Part shown: positions 43,633 through 53,407 of the stretch, in pieces | Position numbering within the stretch: position 1 is the stretch's first letter | How the letters are laid out: each line of letters opens with the position of its first letter | Source of the DNA: Sphingomonas abaci | GTDB lineage: Bacteria > Pseudomonadota > Alphaproteobacteria > Sphingomonadales > Sphingomonadaceae | Assembly (NCBI RefSeq): GCF_014199625.1 | Contig: NZ_JACHNY010000004.1 | Location: 1 to 64,000 of the forward strand | Length of the DNA stretch: 64,000 nt | Reading direction: 5' to 3' | Notes under the pieces: generated by a model | Told to the model about the DNA's origin: nothing | The model's input: the letters and a program-made list of their open reading frames with translations, nothing else | Databases searched by the model: none | Translations under genes and position numbers: made by a program

Positions 43633-44283
43633 ATGCCGGAGATCGGCCGCCCGGCGGGCGAGCGCGAGCGGAGCGCCCGCCAGCGCTGGGCCGCGCCCGG
43701 ATCCCGCCACGACCGGGTGGTGGCGGTGGCGCGGGTCGTGCTTCCGACCGCGATCGGCGTGCTGTCCGCCTTCCTGGTGATGGCGCCGCTGACCGCCAGC
43801 GGCGACGTGTCCTTCGTGCTCGACAAGAACAAGGTCGAAGTCGCGCGCGAGCGGCTGAAGATCCAGCGCGCGCAGTATCGCGGCCAGGACGACAAGGGCC
43901 AGGCGTTCGAGCTGACCGCCGGCTCGGCGATCCAGCGCAGTTCCAGCGAGCCGATCGTCCAGCTCCGCGCGCTGGAGGCCAGCCTGCAACTGCCCGAGGG
44001 GCCGGCGGAGATCGTCGGCCAGCGTGGCCATTACAACATGGATTCGCAGAAGGTCGCGATCGACGGGCCGATCGCCTTCAATGCGGCGGGCGGCTACAAG
44101 ATGGACACCAGCAACGCCACCATCGACCTGACCACGCGGACGATGCAGAGCGCCGGACCGGTAACGGGCACCGTGCCGCAGGGCCGGTTCAGCGCCGATC
44201 GGCTCAGCGCGGATCTCGACAGCCGCACGGTCACATTGAATGGCAACGCCCGCTTGCGGATCGTGCCGCGAGGGGCGAAATAG
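43633..44283 (+). CDS. lptC: LPS export protein LptC
   Basis: The 216-residue protein has one N-terminal membrane anchor (VARVVLPTAIGVLSAFLVMA, about 32-51) and a periplasmic LptC beta-jellyroll (GQAFELTAGSAIQRS and AIDGPIAFNAAGGYKMDT). It bridges LptBFG and LptA in lipopolysaccharide transport. The order lptC-lptA-lptB-rpoN is the classic cluster. It is closely packed with the RNase D gene upstream and with lptA six bases downstream. Confidence 0.9.
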   Translation: MPEIGRPAGERERSARQRWAAPGSRHDRVVAVARVVLPTAIGVLSAFLVMAPLTASGDVSFVLDKNKVEVARERLKIQRAQYRGQDDKGQAFELTAGSAIQRSSSEPIVQLRALEASLQLPEGPAEIVGQRGHYNMDSQKVAIDGPIAFNAAGGYKMDTSNATIDLTTRTMQSAGPVTGTVPQGRFSADRLSADLDSRTVTLNGNARLRIVPRGAK

Positions 44284-44288
44284 CGCCG

Positions 44289-44861
44289 ATGCGCAATTTC
44301 AAGCCGCTGATGCCCGCTCTCGCGATTCTCGCCACCCCGATGCTCGCGGCGGCCCCGGCGGACGCGCAGCAGCGCCACAACAGCAATGCGCCGATCGATT
44401 TCGGCGCGGACCAGATCCAGTTGCAGGACAAGGCCAACCGCGCCGTCCTGTCGGGCAATGTCGTCGTCAAGCAGGCGGAGATGACGCTGACCGCGGCGCG
44501 GATGACGGTGACCTATACGGGCCAGGTGGTCGGCGGCAATCCGCAGGTCTCGCGGCTCGACGCGTCGGGCGGCGTCACCGTCCGCCGGCCGGACCAGACG
44601 GCGCGCAGCCAATATGCGATCTACGACCTCAACCGCCGCGTCATCACGATGATCGGCGGCGTGTCGCTGACCCAGGGCGGCGGCAACACGGTGAATGGCG
44701 GCCGGCTGACGATCAACCTGGATACCGGCCGCGCGGTGATCGACGGATCGTCGGTCGCAGGCGGCGGCTCCGGCAGCGGCGCGGGCAGCGGCGTCACCGG
44801 CGGCACGACCCAGACCGGCGGCCGCGTCACCGGCACCTTCTCGGTGCCCAAGCGCAATTAG
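44289..44861 (+). CDS. lptA: LPS transport periplasmic protein LptA
   Basis: The 190-residue protein has a signal peptide (MPALAILATPMLAAAPADA). The OstA-like fold follows, with IDFGADQIQLQDKANRAVLS, GNVVVKQAEMTLTAARMTV, YDLNRRVITMIGGVSLTQGG and LTINLDTGRAVIDG. It ends in a Gly/Ser/Thr-rich tail. LptA subunits form the periplasmic bridge for lipopolysaccharide. Spacing of six bases to lptC indicates one transcript. Confidence 0.92.
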   Translation: MRNFKPLMPALAILATPMLAAAPADAQQRHNSNAPIDFGADQIQLQDKANRAVLSGNVVVKQAEMTLTAARMTVTYTGQVVGGNPQVSRLDASGGVTVRRPDQTARSQYAIYDLNRRVITMIGGVSLTQGGGNTVNGGRLTINLDTGRAVIDGSSVAGGGSGSGAGSGVTGGTTQTGGRVTGTFSVPKRN

Positions 44862-44947
44862 GCCGCGGGGCTTTCCGTGCGCGGCAAAAACGTGCAAGCG
44901 GAAGGCCCTGTCGGTCCCCTGTCGAAGCTCGTGAGGCCCTAAGCGCG

Positions 44948-45730
<783 letters not shown>

Positions 45731-45769
45731 CATCATGGCCGCCCTCCCCTTCCGCCAGGGCCTGCCCGG

Positions 45770-47251
45770 ATGAGCCTCGCGCCGCGTCTCGACCTTCGCC
45801 AGTCGCAGTCGCTGGTGATGACGCCGCAATTGCAGCAGGCGATCAAGCTGCTCGCGCTGTCCAATCTGGAGATCGAGACCTTCATCGCCGAGGAGGTGGA
45901 GAAGAACCCGCTGCTCGACGCCACCGCGACCCAGGAAGTGGTCCGGCCCGAGCGGCCCGAGACGGAGGAGCCGGCGGGCGCCGATGCGCTGGTGACCGGC
46001 GCGGCCGCCGCCGACCCGCTCGACGTGGATTACGCGACCGAGAGCCACCAGCAGGATTCAGCGGCTGACGGCGGCGGCCCGGCCGATGGCGGCCTGTCGC
46101 TGTCGGGGGGCACGGGCAGCGGCGGCGCGGGCGCGGAGGACGGCCCCGACCTCGACATGCTGGCGGAGGGCGCGCCCAGCCTGGCCGATCATCTGCTCGC
46201 CCAGGCGGCGCTGGCGGTGCCGGCGGCGGACGCCTTCATCGCCCAGCACCTGATCGACCAGATCGACGAGGCGGGCTATCTCACCGTGCCGCTGCTCGAC
46301 CTCGCCAACCGGCTGGCGGTGCCGCTGATCCGGGTCGAGCGGGTGCTGGCGATCGTTCAGACCTTCGACCCCACCGGCGTCGGGGCGCGCGACCTGGCCG
46401 AGTGCCTGGCGCTGCAGGCACGCGAGGCGGACCGTTACGACCCGTGCATGGCGCGGCTGATCGAGCATCTCGACCTGCTGGCGCGCGGCGAGCTGGCGCG
46501 GCTGAAGCGAATCTGCGGCGTCGACGACGAGGACATGGCCGACATGGTCCGCGAACTGCGTGCCTATGACCCCAAGCCCGGCTGCCGCTATGGCGGCGAA
46601 CCCGCGCCGGCGGTGACGCCCGACCTGTTCGTGGTGCCGGTGCGCGGCGGCTTCGGCATTGAAATCAACAGCGCCACCCTGCCCCGCGTGCTGGTCAACC
46701 GCCGCTATTACAGCGAATTGTCGCGCACCGGTCAGGACAAGGCGTCCAAGGCCTGGCTGTCCGACTGCCTGGCCAGCGCCAACTGGCTGGTCAAGGCGCT
46801 GGACCAGCGGCAACGCACGATCATGAAGGTCGCGCAGGAGATCGTGAAGCAGCAGGAGGGTTTCTTCCGCCACGGCGTCGCGCATCTCAAACCCTTGACC
46901 TTGGCGCGCGTCGCCGAGGCGATCGGGATGCACGAGTCGACCGTCAGCCGCGTCACCAGCAACAAATATCTGTCCTGCGCGCGCGGACAGTTCGAGCTGA
47001 AGTATTTCTTCACCTCGGCGATCCAGGCGGCGGACGGCGGCGACGCGGTGTCGGCCGAGGCGGTGAAGAGCGCGCTGAAAGCCCTGATCGCCGGCGAGGG
47101 CGACACGATCCTGTCCGACGACACGCTGGTCGAGCGGCTGCAGGCCAAGGGCTTCGACATCGCCCGGCGCACCGTCGCCAAATATCGCGAGGCGATGGGG
47201 ATCGGCAGCTCGGTGCAGCGCCGCCGCGCCCGGGCGCTAGGCGGCGGCTGA
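45770..47251 (+). CDS. rpoN: RNA polymerase sigma-54 factor
   Basis: The 493-residue protein has region I (LRQSQSLVMTPQLQQAIKLL, AxLLALSNLE type), an acidic and Gly-rich region II (about 50-130), and the core-binding region. The HTH is MHESTVSRVTSNKYLSCARG, and the RpoN box region ARRTVAKYREAMGI lies near the C-terminus. It directs polymerase to -24/-12 promoters and needs activators such as the NtrC-type regulator at 25649. Its position behind lptB is conserved. No hpf or PTS gene follows here, unlike in many proteobacteria. Confidence 0.95.
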   Translation: MSLAPRLDLRQSQSLVMTPQLQQAIKLLALSNLEIETFIAEEVEKNPLLDATATQEVVRPERPETEEPAGADALVTGAAAADPLDVDYATESHQQDSAADGGGPADGGLSLSGGTGSGGAGAEDGPDLDMLAEGAPSLADHLLAQAALAVPAADAFIAQHLIDQIDEAGYLTVPLLDLANRLAVPLIRVERVLAIVQTFDPTGVGARDLAECLALQAREADRYDPCMARLIEHLDLLARGELARLKRICGVDDEDMADMVRELRAYDPKPGCRYGGEPAPAVTPDLFVVPVRGGFGIEINSATLPRVLVNRRYYSELSRTGQDKASKAWLSDCLASANWLVKALDQRQRTIMKVAQEIVKQQEGFFRHGVAHLKPLTLARVAEAIGMHESTVSRVTSNKYLSCARGQFELKYFFTSAIQAADGGDAVSAEAVKSALKALIAGEGDTILSDDTLVERLQAKGFDIARRTVAKYREAMGIGSSVQRRRARALGGG

Positions 47252-47271
47252 CCCGACTGGCGCCGGCTCCG

Positions 47272-47535
47272 TCACACGGACCCGGTCAGGCCCCGATCCT
47301 GTTCCAGCCGGTCCGCCAGCGCATGAATCGCGTCGCCGGCGAAGGACCGGACCGCCTCGCCGGCCTCGTCGAACTGCACGGGATGATCGGTGGTCAGCAC
47401 CGCCTGCGCGCGATGCTCGGCGTCCAGCTCCCACCAGGCGCGCACCGCGCCGGCCAGGCTGGTGACCTCGGCCACGTCGTTGCCGCCACGCGGCACATTC
47501 TCCAGCGCCGCGCTCATCCGCCAGTCGATCGTCAC
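47272..47535 (-). CDS. Hypothetical protein
   Basis: The 87-residue protein has no recognised domain. It has a helical pattern (VTSLAGAVRAWWELDAEHRA, GDAIHALADRLEQDR) and no signal peptide. Its start overlaps the stop of the neighbouring small gene (ATGA), so the two form an operon. Codon use is like the chromosome. Confidence 0.65.
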   Translation of the reverse strand: MTIDWRMSAALENVPRGGNDVAEVTSLAGAVRAWWELDAEHRAQAVLTTDHPVQFDEAGEAVRSFAGDAIHALADRLEQDRGLTGSV

Positions 47536-47801
47536 AGGTCGTTCTCGCTGATCACCACCATCACCTGGTCGGGATCGCGGGCCAGCGCCTTCGCACCCGC
47601 CGCCGCGACGCGATCGGCGACGCCGTGCAGCGTCGCGACCGGCTCCGTCACCGGATTGATGCCGGTCAGGGCGCGAAGCGTATCATAGAGAACCGCGAAG
47701 GCATGGCGCTCGCCGCCGATCTCGGCGGCGAACTCGACGCGGCGTTCGTCGACATTGTCGAATAGGGTGGCGGTATCGATGCTCAGCTGGTCTGCGGCCA
47801 T
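47532..47801 (-). CDS. Hypothetical protein, possibly DUF1488-like
   Basis: The 89-residue protein reads as a small alpha/beta domain (ERRVEFAAEIGGERHAFAVL, then YDTLRALTG). The first half resembles DUF1488, where a strand pair is followed by a helix, but the match is by eye only. It is the first gene of a two-gene minus-strand operon with the following small gene, upstream of which lies the exonuclease gene. Confidence 0.65.
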   Translation of the reverse strand: MAADQLSIDTATLFDNVDERRVEFAAEIGGERHAFAVLYDTLRALTGINPVTEPVATLHGVADRVAAAGAKALARDPDQVMVVISENDL

Positions 47802-47857
47802 CCTGCTTCTCCTTGAATATGCTCCCTGAACCGCGCGGGCGACGGCGCAGTTCCGGG

Positions 47858-48856
47858 TCAGTCGTCCTCATCCTCGAAGCCCACCAGCGCCAGCGCGCGG
47901 GCGCGGATCTGGCGGGTCATGCACCAGTGGACCAGCGCATCCTCGCGGCCGTGCGTCACCCACACCTCCTTGGGCGCGATCTCGGTCAGCGTCTGGGTCA
48001 GCTCGTCCCAGTCGGCATGGTCGGACAGGATCAGCGGCAGCTCGACATTCTTCTGCCGGGCGCGCTGGCGCACCCGCATCCAGCCGCTCGCCATCGCGGT
48101 GATCGGATCGGGCAGACGCCGCGACCAGCGATCGTTCAGCGCGCCGGGTGGGCACATCACGACATGGCCGGCCATCGCCGTCTTGGCGACGCCCGCGACC
48201 GGGATCAACGTGCCCAGATCGACACCATGCTCGGCATAGAGGTCGCACAACCGCGCCAGGGCGCCGTGGATGTAGATCGGCGCCGCATGCCCGCGCGCGC
48301 GCAGTTCCGCGATCACCCGCTGCGCCTTGCCCAGCGCATAGGCGCCGACCAGCACGCAGCGATCGGGATTGGCGTGGAGCCGCGCCAGCAGCTTGTCGAT
48401 CTCGTCACCGGTATCGGGATGGCGGAACACCGGCAGCGCGAAGGTCGCCTCGGTCACGAACACGTCGCAGGGCACCGGTTCGAAGGGCGTGCAGGTCGGA
48501 TTGGGCCGCCGCTTGTAGTCGCCCGACACCACGACCCGCTCGCCCCGGAAATCGAGCACGATCTGCGCGGAACCCAGCACATGGCCGGCGGGAACGAAGC
48601 CGACCGCCACCTCGCCCATCCGGATCGTCTCGCCATAGGCGACCGGTGCGCCGTTCTGCGGGCCGTAGCGCGCGGCCATGATCGCCAGCGTCTCGGGCGT
48701 CGCCCAGACCCGGCCGTGGCCGCCGCGCGCATGATCGGCATGGCCATGGGTGACCAAGGCCTGCGCCGCAGGCTCCGAGGGGTCGATCCAGGCATCGGCC
48801 GGTTTGACAAGGATGCCGTTGGGGTGTGGTTCGATCCAGTCGCCGAGCTTCGCCAT
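47858..48856 (-). CDS. Ligase-associated DNA damage response exonuclease (MBL fold)
   Basis: The 332-residue protein has the metallo-beta-lactamase motifs of the beta-CASP nuclease group: THGHADHARGG, VGFVPAGHVLGSAQI, VVVSGDYKRRPN and ILSDHADWDEL. The pattern is that of the exonuclease in the Lhr-PdeM-Exo-ligase set (NCBI name: ligase-associated DNA damage response exonuclease), which trims DNA 3' ends. The ATG at 48856 is preferred over an upstream GTG. It is 12 kb away from the ligase rather than beside it. Confidence 0.88.
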   Translation of the reverse strand: MAKLGDWIEPHPNGILVKPADAWIDPSEPAAQALVTHGHADHARGGHGRVWATPETLAIMAARYGPQNGAPVAYGETIRMGEVAVGFVPAGHVLGSAQIVLDFRGERVVVSGDYKRRPNPTCTPFEPVPCDVFVTEATFALPVFRHPDTGDEIDKLLARLHANPDRCVLVGAYALGKAQRVIAELRARGHAAPIYIHGALARLCDLYAEHGVDLGTLIPVAGVAKTAMAGHVVMCPPGALNDRWSRRLPDPITAMASGWMRVRQRARQKNVELPLILSDHADWDELTQTLTEIAPKEVWVTHGREDALVHWCMTRQIRARALALVGFEDEDD

Positions 48857-48982
48857 CACGTCTCAACGTTTGGGATCGAGGGGAGTGTCCGGTTTTCGGC
48901 CCCGCGCCGGAAAGGGGGGAAACGACGCGGAGCCGAACCGGGGAACGGGCGGGCGCGGGATTGGGTTCCCCGCGCCCCGCCG

Positions 48983-49468
48983 TCACATGGCCTGCAGCTC
49001 ACCCAGATGCGTCTGCACCACCGGCGCGATCTGGCCAGCGACCATCTTCAGCGGCGCGGACGTGCCGTTGGCGGCATAGCCCTGATGCAGCGTCAGCGCG
49101 CGCTGATGCGCCGCCTTCTGCTGGGTCACGTAGAGCGAGTCGCGCGCCGTGCCCTTGGCGGCACGGAGCGCGGCGACGTCGCGCGCGCCCATCGCGTCGA
49201 GCTTGGGCGGCGGCACGGTGACGCCGGCCTTGGCGGCGGCGGCCTTCACGTCGGCGGTGCTCTTGGTGTGATCGCGAATCATCATCTGCGCGAAGTCGCG
49301 CAGCTTCGTGTTCTTGCTGGTCGCCAACACGAGCTGGCTGGACGTCTTCTCGTAAAGGTCGCTCGCCCCGGCCTTGGTGACATAGGTGGTTGGCGACACC
49401 GCCTGCGCCGATACCGCGGCGGGGGTCAGCGCGACGATGGCGGCAAGCGTGAGGGATCGGATCATCAT
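48983..49468 (-). CDS. DUF4142 secreted protein
   Basis: The 161-residue protein has a signal peptide (MMIRSLTLAAIVALTPAAV, cut after VSAQA). The helical DUF4142 domain follows (YVTKAGASDLYEKTSSQLVL, FAQMMIRDHTKSTADVKAAA, HQRALTLHQGYA). It is related to ferritin-like predicted outer-membrane or periplasmic proteins of unknown function. No operon partner is seen. Confidence 0.85.
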   Translation of the reverse strand: MMIRSLTLAAIVALTPAAVSAQAVSPTTYVTKAGASDLYEKTSSQLVLATSKNTKLRDFAQMMIRDHTKSTADVKAAAAKAGVTVPPPKLDAMGARDVAALRAAKGTARDSLYVTQQKAAHQRALTLHQGYAANGTSAPLKMVAGQIAPVVQTHLGELQAM

Positions 49469-49767
49469 GGCTCTCCTGTTGGCCCTACTCCTCGCCCAAG
49501 CGTCCCAACTGGCGGGACGTTCCCGACGGCACGCAGGATTTCGCCAGACAACTGAGGGAGTTGATCGCGATCAATCGCTTTCCAGGACCGGGCAATCGGT
49601 CCGCTTTTCAAGCCGTACGAAGGAGAAGCAAGCGTCGCGGCCATGCACCATCCCGGCCGAAGCTGGATCGTCGGATAGGCCGATGGTTGATCTCCCATCG
49701 CCTTTGCCGGGGCGGGGAGCCAGGTCGATGCTGACCGCGCTCCCGTGGCGGTCAAAGCCGCCGGCCC
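49469..49767. other. Gap between DUF4142 gene and the Mla operon end
   Basis: These 299 bases show no convincing gene. CGTCCC (49501-49506) and GGGACG (49514-49519) form a small inverted repeat 33 bases upstream of the DUF4142 start, which may be an operator or part of its promoter. A region near 49680-49735 is GC-rich without clear structure. Confidence 0.35.
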
Positions 49768-50355
49768 TCAGCGCCCCACCCAGTCCGCGATCTGAGTCGC
49801 GACCTGATTCGCCGCCTGGTTCAGCGCCGGCCCGGCCGAGTCGGCATCGATAGCGGCGACCGGCACGCGCGCCTCGAACCGGCGGGTCTCGGTGCCGCTC
49901 TGCCCGGCGCGCGACAGGGTGGCGTCGAAGGCGACCACCGCCTGGCGCGCGGTCGCGTCCAGACCGAAACGACGCAGCGTGCCACCAAGCTGGTCGTTCG
50001 CCTCGCCCACCGCCTGGACCGGGCTGATCACCACCCGGCCGGTGCGCGCCGCCAGCGTGTCCGACACCAGCCGCGCGAACAGCCGCGCCGGCGGCTCGGA
50101 CCATTGCGCCTCCTTCACATAGGCGAGCGTGGTCGGCGTCACCTCCACCGGCACGCGCGCGGTGGCGAGCGCGGCGGCGCTGCCCGGCACGTCGACGACG
50201 ATGGTGCGCGCGGTCGCCGAGTCGCGCACCTGCCCGACCGGCACCATCGCGTCGCTGGTCAGGACCAGCAGCGACTTGGGCGGCTTGGCCCCGAAGCTGA
50301 CGCAGCCGGCCAGGGGCAGCGTCGCGGCGCAGATCAGGAGAGCGGCTCTGTTCAT
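49768..50355 (-). CDS. ABC-type transport auxiliary lipoprotein of the Mla-like system
   Basis: The 195-residue protein has a lipoprotein signal (MNRAALLICAATLPLAGC). The domain of ABC-type transport auxiliary lipoproteins (PqiC-like) follows, with VVDVPGSAAALATARVPVEV, WSEPPARLFARLVSDTL and a C-terminal amphipathic helix ending ADWVGR. It is anchored in the outer membrane by inference and partners the MCE protein encoded upstream, eight bases away. Confidence 0.82.
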   Translation of the reverse strand: MNRAALLICAATLPLAGCVSFGAKPPKSLLVLTSDAMVPVGQVRDSATARTIVVDVPGSAAALATARVPVEVTPTTLAYVKEAQWSEPPARLFARLVSDTLAARTGRVVISPVQAVGEANDQLGGTLRRFGLDATARQAVVAFDATLSRAGQSGTETRRFEARVPVAAIDADSAGPALNQAANQVATQIADWVGR

Positions 50356-50363
50356 GGCGATCC

Positions 50364-51326
50364 TCACTTGCCCTTATAGTCCGGCAGCTTCTGCGCGCCG
50401 ATCAACGAGCTGGCGCCCTGCTGGTCGACCTTCTCCGCCACGGCGGACAGGGCGGCGGCGGTGGTGCGCAGGTCGCGGATCAGACGATTCGCTTCCGGCA
50501 TGGTCTGTTTCGAAAAGGCCTGCAGGCCTGGCCGTGCATCGTTGACCGCAGCGTTCAGCGTCTCTGCCGATTGCTGCGCGGAGGCGATCGCGCCATTCAG
50601 GTTCTGGATCGTCGGCTGCACGTCGTTGGCGAGCAGGCCGTTGGTGGTTTGCGCCAGGTCGCCGATCTGCTTCGACGCCTCGCCCGCCTGCTGGATGGCG
50701 ATCCGCGTCTGCGCCAGCGTCGCGGCGATCTCCGGCCCGCGATCGGCGAGTGCGTCGGTCAGCCGGTTGGTGTTGTCGAGGATGCCGGCGATCGACGCCT
50801 GGTTGCGATCGGTCAGGAGGCCGGTCAGCCGCTCGGTCAGCGTCGACAGCCGCTCCAGCAGCTGCGGCGCGCTGTTCAGGATCGCGCCGATGCCGCCCTG
50901 CTTGGTCGGGATGACCGGCACGCCGTAAGGGCAGACATTCGGGTTGGGCGGCTCCGGGCAGGTGATCGGCCGTGCGCCCTTGCGCGCGCCGTCGAGCGAC
51001 ACGGTGCTGGTGCCCGTGAAGCTGCCGATCACGGTCGCGGTGGTGCCGTCCAGCACCGGCGTGTCGTCGTTCACGCTGATCCGCACGCGGACATATTGCG
51101 GGTCGTTCTTCCACAAGGCGATCGACTTGACCTGGCCCGAGGGCACGCCCGAATAGGTGACCTGCGACCCGCGCGCGAGCCCGTCGACCGACTGGCGGAA
51201 GAAGATGTCATATTCCTTCTCCGCCGTACCGCCCAGCCGCGCGATCCACACGGTGAACAGCGCCAGCATCGCCAGCAGGATCAGCACGACGGCGCCGACC
51301 AGGACGTGGTTCGAACGGGTTTCCAT
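50364..51326 (-). CDS. mlaD: MCE-family lipid transport protein (MlaD-like)
   Basis: The 320-residue protein has an N-terminal membrane anchor (VLVGAVVLILLAMLALFTVW). One MCE domain (about 40-120; GLARGSQVTYSGVPSGQVKS) and a long helical region follow. It binds lipids in the periplasm as a hexamer with the MlaE/MlaF transporter. The helical tail with repeated Asn/Gln- and Ala-rich patterns is longer than in E. coli MlaD (183 residues), as is usual in alphaproteobacteria. Its start overlaps the ATPase stop by one base. Confidence 0.9.
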   Translation of the reverse strand: METRSNHVLVGAVVLILLAMLALFTVWIARLGGTAEKEYDIFFRQSVDGLARGSQVTYSGVPSGQVKSIALWKNDPQYVRVRISVNDDTPVLDGTTATVIGSFTGTSTVSLDGARKGARPITCPEPPNPNVCPYGVPVIPTKQGGIGAILNSAPQLLERLSTLTERLTGLLTDRNQASIAGILDNTNRLTDALADRGPEIAATLAQTRIAIQQAGEASKQIGDLAQTTNGLLANDVQPTIQNLNGAIASAQQSAETLNAAVNDARPGLQAFSKQTMPEANRLIRDLRTTAAALSAVAEKVDQQGASSLIGAQKLPDYKGK

Positions 51327-52240
51327 CAGACTGTCCTTGTTCCGGCGGGATCGCTGTCCCGCGCCGTATTGTCGCTGTCGCCGCCCTGCGACGCCTGGTG
51401 GGTGGTCGCGGCCGTCACCTCGGTCGGGTGGCGGCCCGTTTCCTGATCGAAATCGAGCCGCTCCTGCCCGGTTGCCGCCGCCCGGCCGCGCGGCCCCTCG
51501 AAATATTCGTGGATCCAGGGATGATCGGTCGCCTTCAGCTCGTCGATCGTGCCGACCGCGATCACGCGCTTGTCGGCCAGCACCGCCACCCGGTCGCAGA
51601 TCGCATAGAGCGTATCCAGGTCATGGGTGATCAGGAACACGGTCAGCCCCAGGGTGCGCTGGAGCGACTGGATCAGCGAATCGAACGCCGCCGCGCCGAT
51701 CGGGTCGAGGCCGGCGGTCGGCTCGTCGAGGAACAGCAATTCGGGGTCGAGCGCCAGCGCGCGGGCCAGGCCGGCGCGCTTCTTCATGCCGCCCGACAGT
51801 TCGGCCGGGTATTTCGGACCGGCTTCGGGCGGCAGGCCGGTCATCACCACCTTGTAGGCGGCGATCTCGTCGAGCAGCGATTGCGGCAGTTCGCGGTAGA
51901 ATTCGCGCAAGGGGACCTGCACATTCTCCGCGACGGTCAGCGTCGAGAACAGCGCGCCGCCCTGGAACAGCACGCCCCAGCGTTTGCGGATCGCGACCGC
52001 CTCGGTCTCCTCGCGACCGATGGTCGGCTCGCCGAACACGGTGATCTCGCCCGCATCCGGGGTCTGGAGGCCGATGATCGAGCGCATCAGCACGGACTTG
52101 CCGGTGCCCGATCCACCGACCACGCCCAGAATCTCGCCGCGCCGGACCTGGAGGTCGAGCTTGTCGTGGATCACCGACTCGCCGAAGCTGTTGCGCAGCC
52201 CCTTCACGTCGACCAGGATATCGTCCCTGCGCACCGGCAT
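51326..52240 (-). CDS. mlaF: Mla-type ABC transporter ATP-binding protein
   Basis: The 304-residue ATPase has Walker A GGSGTGKSVL, signature ELSGGMKKRAGLARAL and Walker B LLFLDEPTAGLDP with DLDT as H-loop region. The QGGALFSTLTVAENVQVPLR block is typical of the MlaF/Mkl group. The C-terminal tail of about 50 residues is Gln/Thr/Asp-rich and outside the core. It drives lipid movement between the membranes with MlaE and MlaD. Start and stop overlap neighbours by one base each. Confidence 0.92.
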   Translation of the reverse strand: MPVRRDDILVDVKGLRNSFGESVIHDKLDLQVRRGEILGVVGGSGTGKSVLMRSIIGLQTPDAGEITVFGEPTIGREETEAVAIRKRWGVLFQGGALFSTLTVAENVQVPLREFYRELPQSLLDEIAAYKVVMTGLPPEAGPKYPAELSGGMKKRAGLARALALDPELLFLDEPTAGLDPIGAAAFDSLIQSLQRTLGLTVFLITHDLDTLYAICDRVAVLADKRVIAVGTIDELKATDHPWIHEYFEGPRGRAAATGQERLDFDQETGRHPTEVTAATTHQASQGGDSDNTARDSDPAGTRTV

Positions 52241-53334
52241 CAGTCCCAGCCCAGCCAGGTGAAGAACACCGCGAAGAAGGCGTCGAGCACGATGACCAGG
52301 AAGATGCCCTGCACCACCGCCGACGTCGTGCGGAGCCCGACCTGCTCGGCGTCCGCCTCGACCTGCATGCCCTGGAAGCAGCCGGCCAGCGCGATGATCG
52401 CGCCGAACACGGGCGCCTTGATCAGCCCGACATACAGGTCGGTGATCGGCACCACCTCGCGAATGCGGGCGATGAAGGTGACCGGCGGGATGCCCAGCGA
52501 CACCGCCGCCAGCAGGCCGCCGCCGATCATCGCGATCAGCGACGAATAGAAACCGAGCAGCGGCATCAGCACGATCGCCGCCAGCGTGCGCGGCACCACC
52601 AGCGCCTCCATCGGCGACACGCCGATCGTGCGCATCGCGTCGATCTCCTCGGTCAGCTTCATCGTTCCGATCTGCGCGGCGAAGGCGGAGCCGGACCGGC
52701 CGGCGACCATGATCGCGGTCATCAGCACGCCCAATTCGCGCAAGGTGAGGCGGCCGACCAGGTTGATCGTGAACACCTCCGCGCCGAACTGGCGAAGCTG
52801 CACCGCGCCCTGCTGCGCGATGACGATGCCGATCAGGAAGCTCATCAGCCCGACGATCGCCAGCGCGGACACGCCGACCGTCTCGAATTCGTGCACCACC
52901 GCGTTGAAGCGGAACCGGCGCGGATGGCGGATCACGCTGGCGAAGGCGAGCGTGGTCGAGCCGAGGAAGCCGAGCAGCCCGAGCAGGGTCCGCCCCGACT
53001 GCACCACCGCGTCGCCCACCTCACCCAGCACGCGGCGGAAACCGCTGCCTTGCGAGGCGCGCGGCACCAGCGGCTTGTCGGCCTCCACCACCTGGTCGAA
53101 CAGGTGCTTGCCGTCCGGGCTCAAGCCCTCAACGGGCGCGTCGTGCTTGGCGGCGAAGCGGTGAACGACCCAGGCGCCGACCGTATCGATCCGCTCGACA
53201 CCGCTCAGATCGACGGCCCGGACCCGGTCGAGCCGGTCGAGTCGCTCGGTCAGGCCGCCGATTCGCGCCAACGACAGGTCGCCGGTGAAGCGGACCGTGC
53301 CGTTATCGTCCTGGAACTGGGCGGCATCGTTCAT
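52240..53334 (-). CDS. mlaE: MlaE-family permease with N-terminal STAS domain
   Basis: The 364-residue protein fuses a STAS-like domain (1-100; VRAVDLSGVERIDTVGAWVV) to an MlaE permease (VGVSALAIVGLMSFLIGIVI, EEIDAMRTIGVSPMEALVVP and GCFQGMQVEADAEQVG). In E. coli the STAS subunit MlaB is a separate protein, so the fusion replaces it. The start at 53334 is chosen because the frame upstream lacks domain content. It heads the operon mlaE-mlaF-mlaD-lipoprotein; the promoter lies near 53340-53407, in the gap to the DUF445 gene. Confidence 0.92.
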   Translation of the reverse strand: MNDAAQFQDDNGTVRFTGDLSLARIGGLTERLDRLDRVRAVDLSGVERIDTVGAWVVHRFAAKHDAPVEGLSPDGKHLFDQVVEADKPLVPRASQGSGFRRVLGEVGDAVVQSGRTLLGLLGFLGSTTLAFASVIRHPRRFRFNAVVHEFETVGVSALAIVGLMSFLIGIVIAQQGAVQLRQFGAEVFTINLVGRLTLRELGVLMTAIMVAGRSGSAFAAQIGTMKLTEEIDAMRTIGVSPMEALVVPRTLAAIVLMPLLGFYSSLIAMIGGGLLAAVSLGIPPVTFIARIREVVPITDLYVGLIKAPVFGAIIALAGCFQGMQVEADAEQVGLRTTSAVVQGIFLVIVLDAFFAVFFTWLGWD

Positions 53335-53407
53335 CAAACGCACCCTTGGTCGAAATGACGCGTCGCGGCAAGCCGTCCCGTTATCACGACAAATAGCGGC
53401 GGGTCGA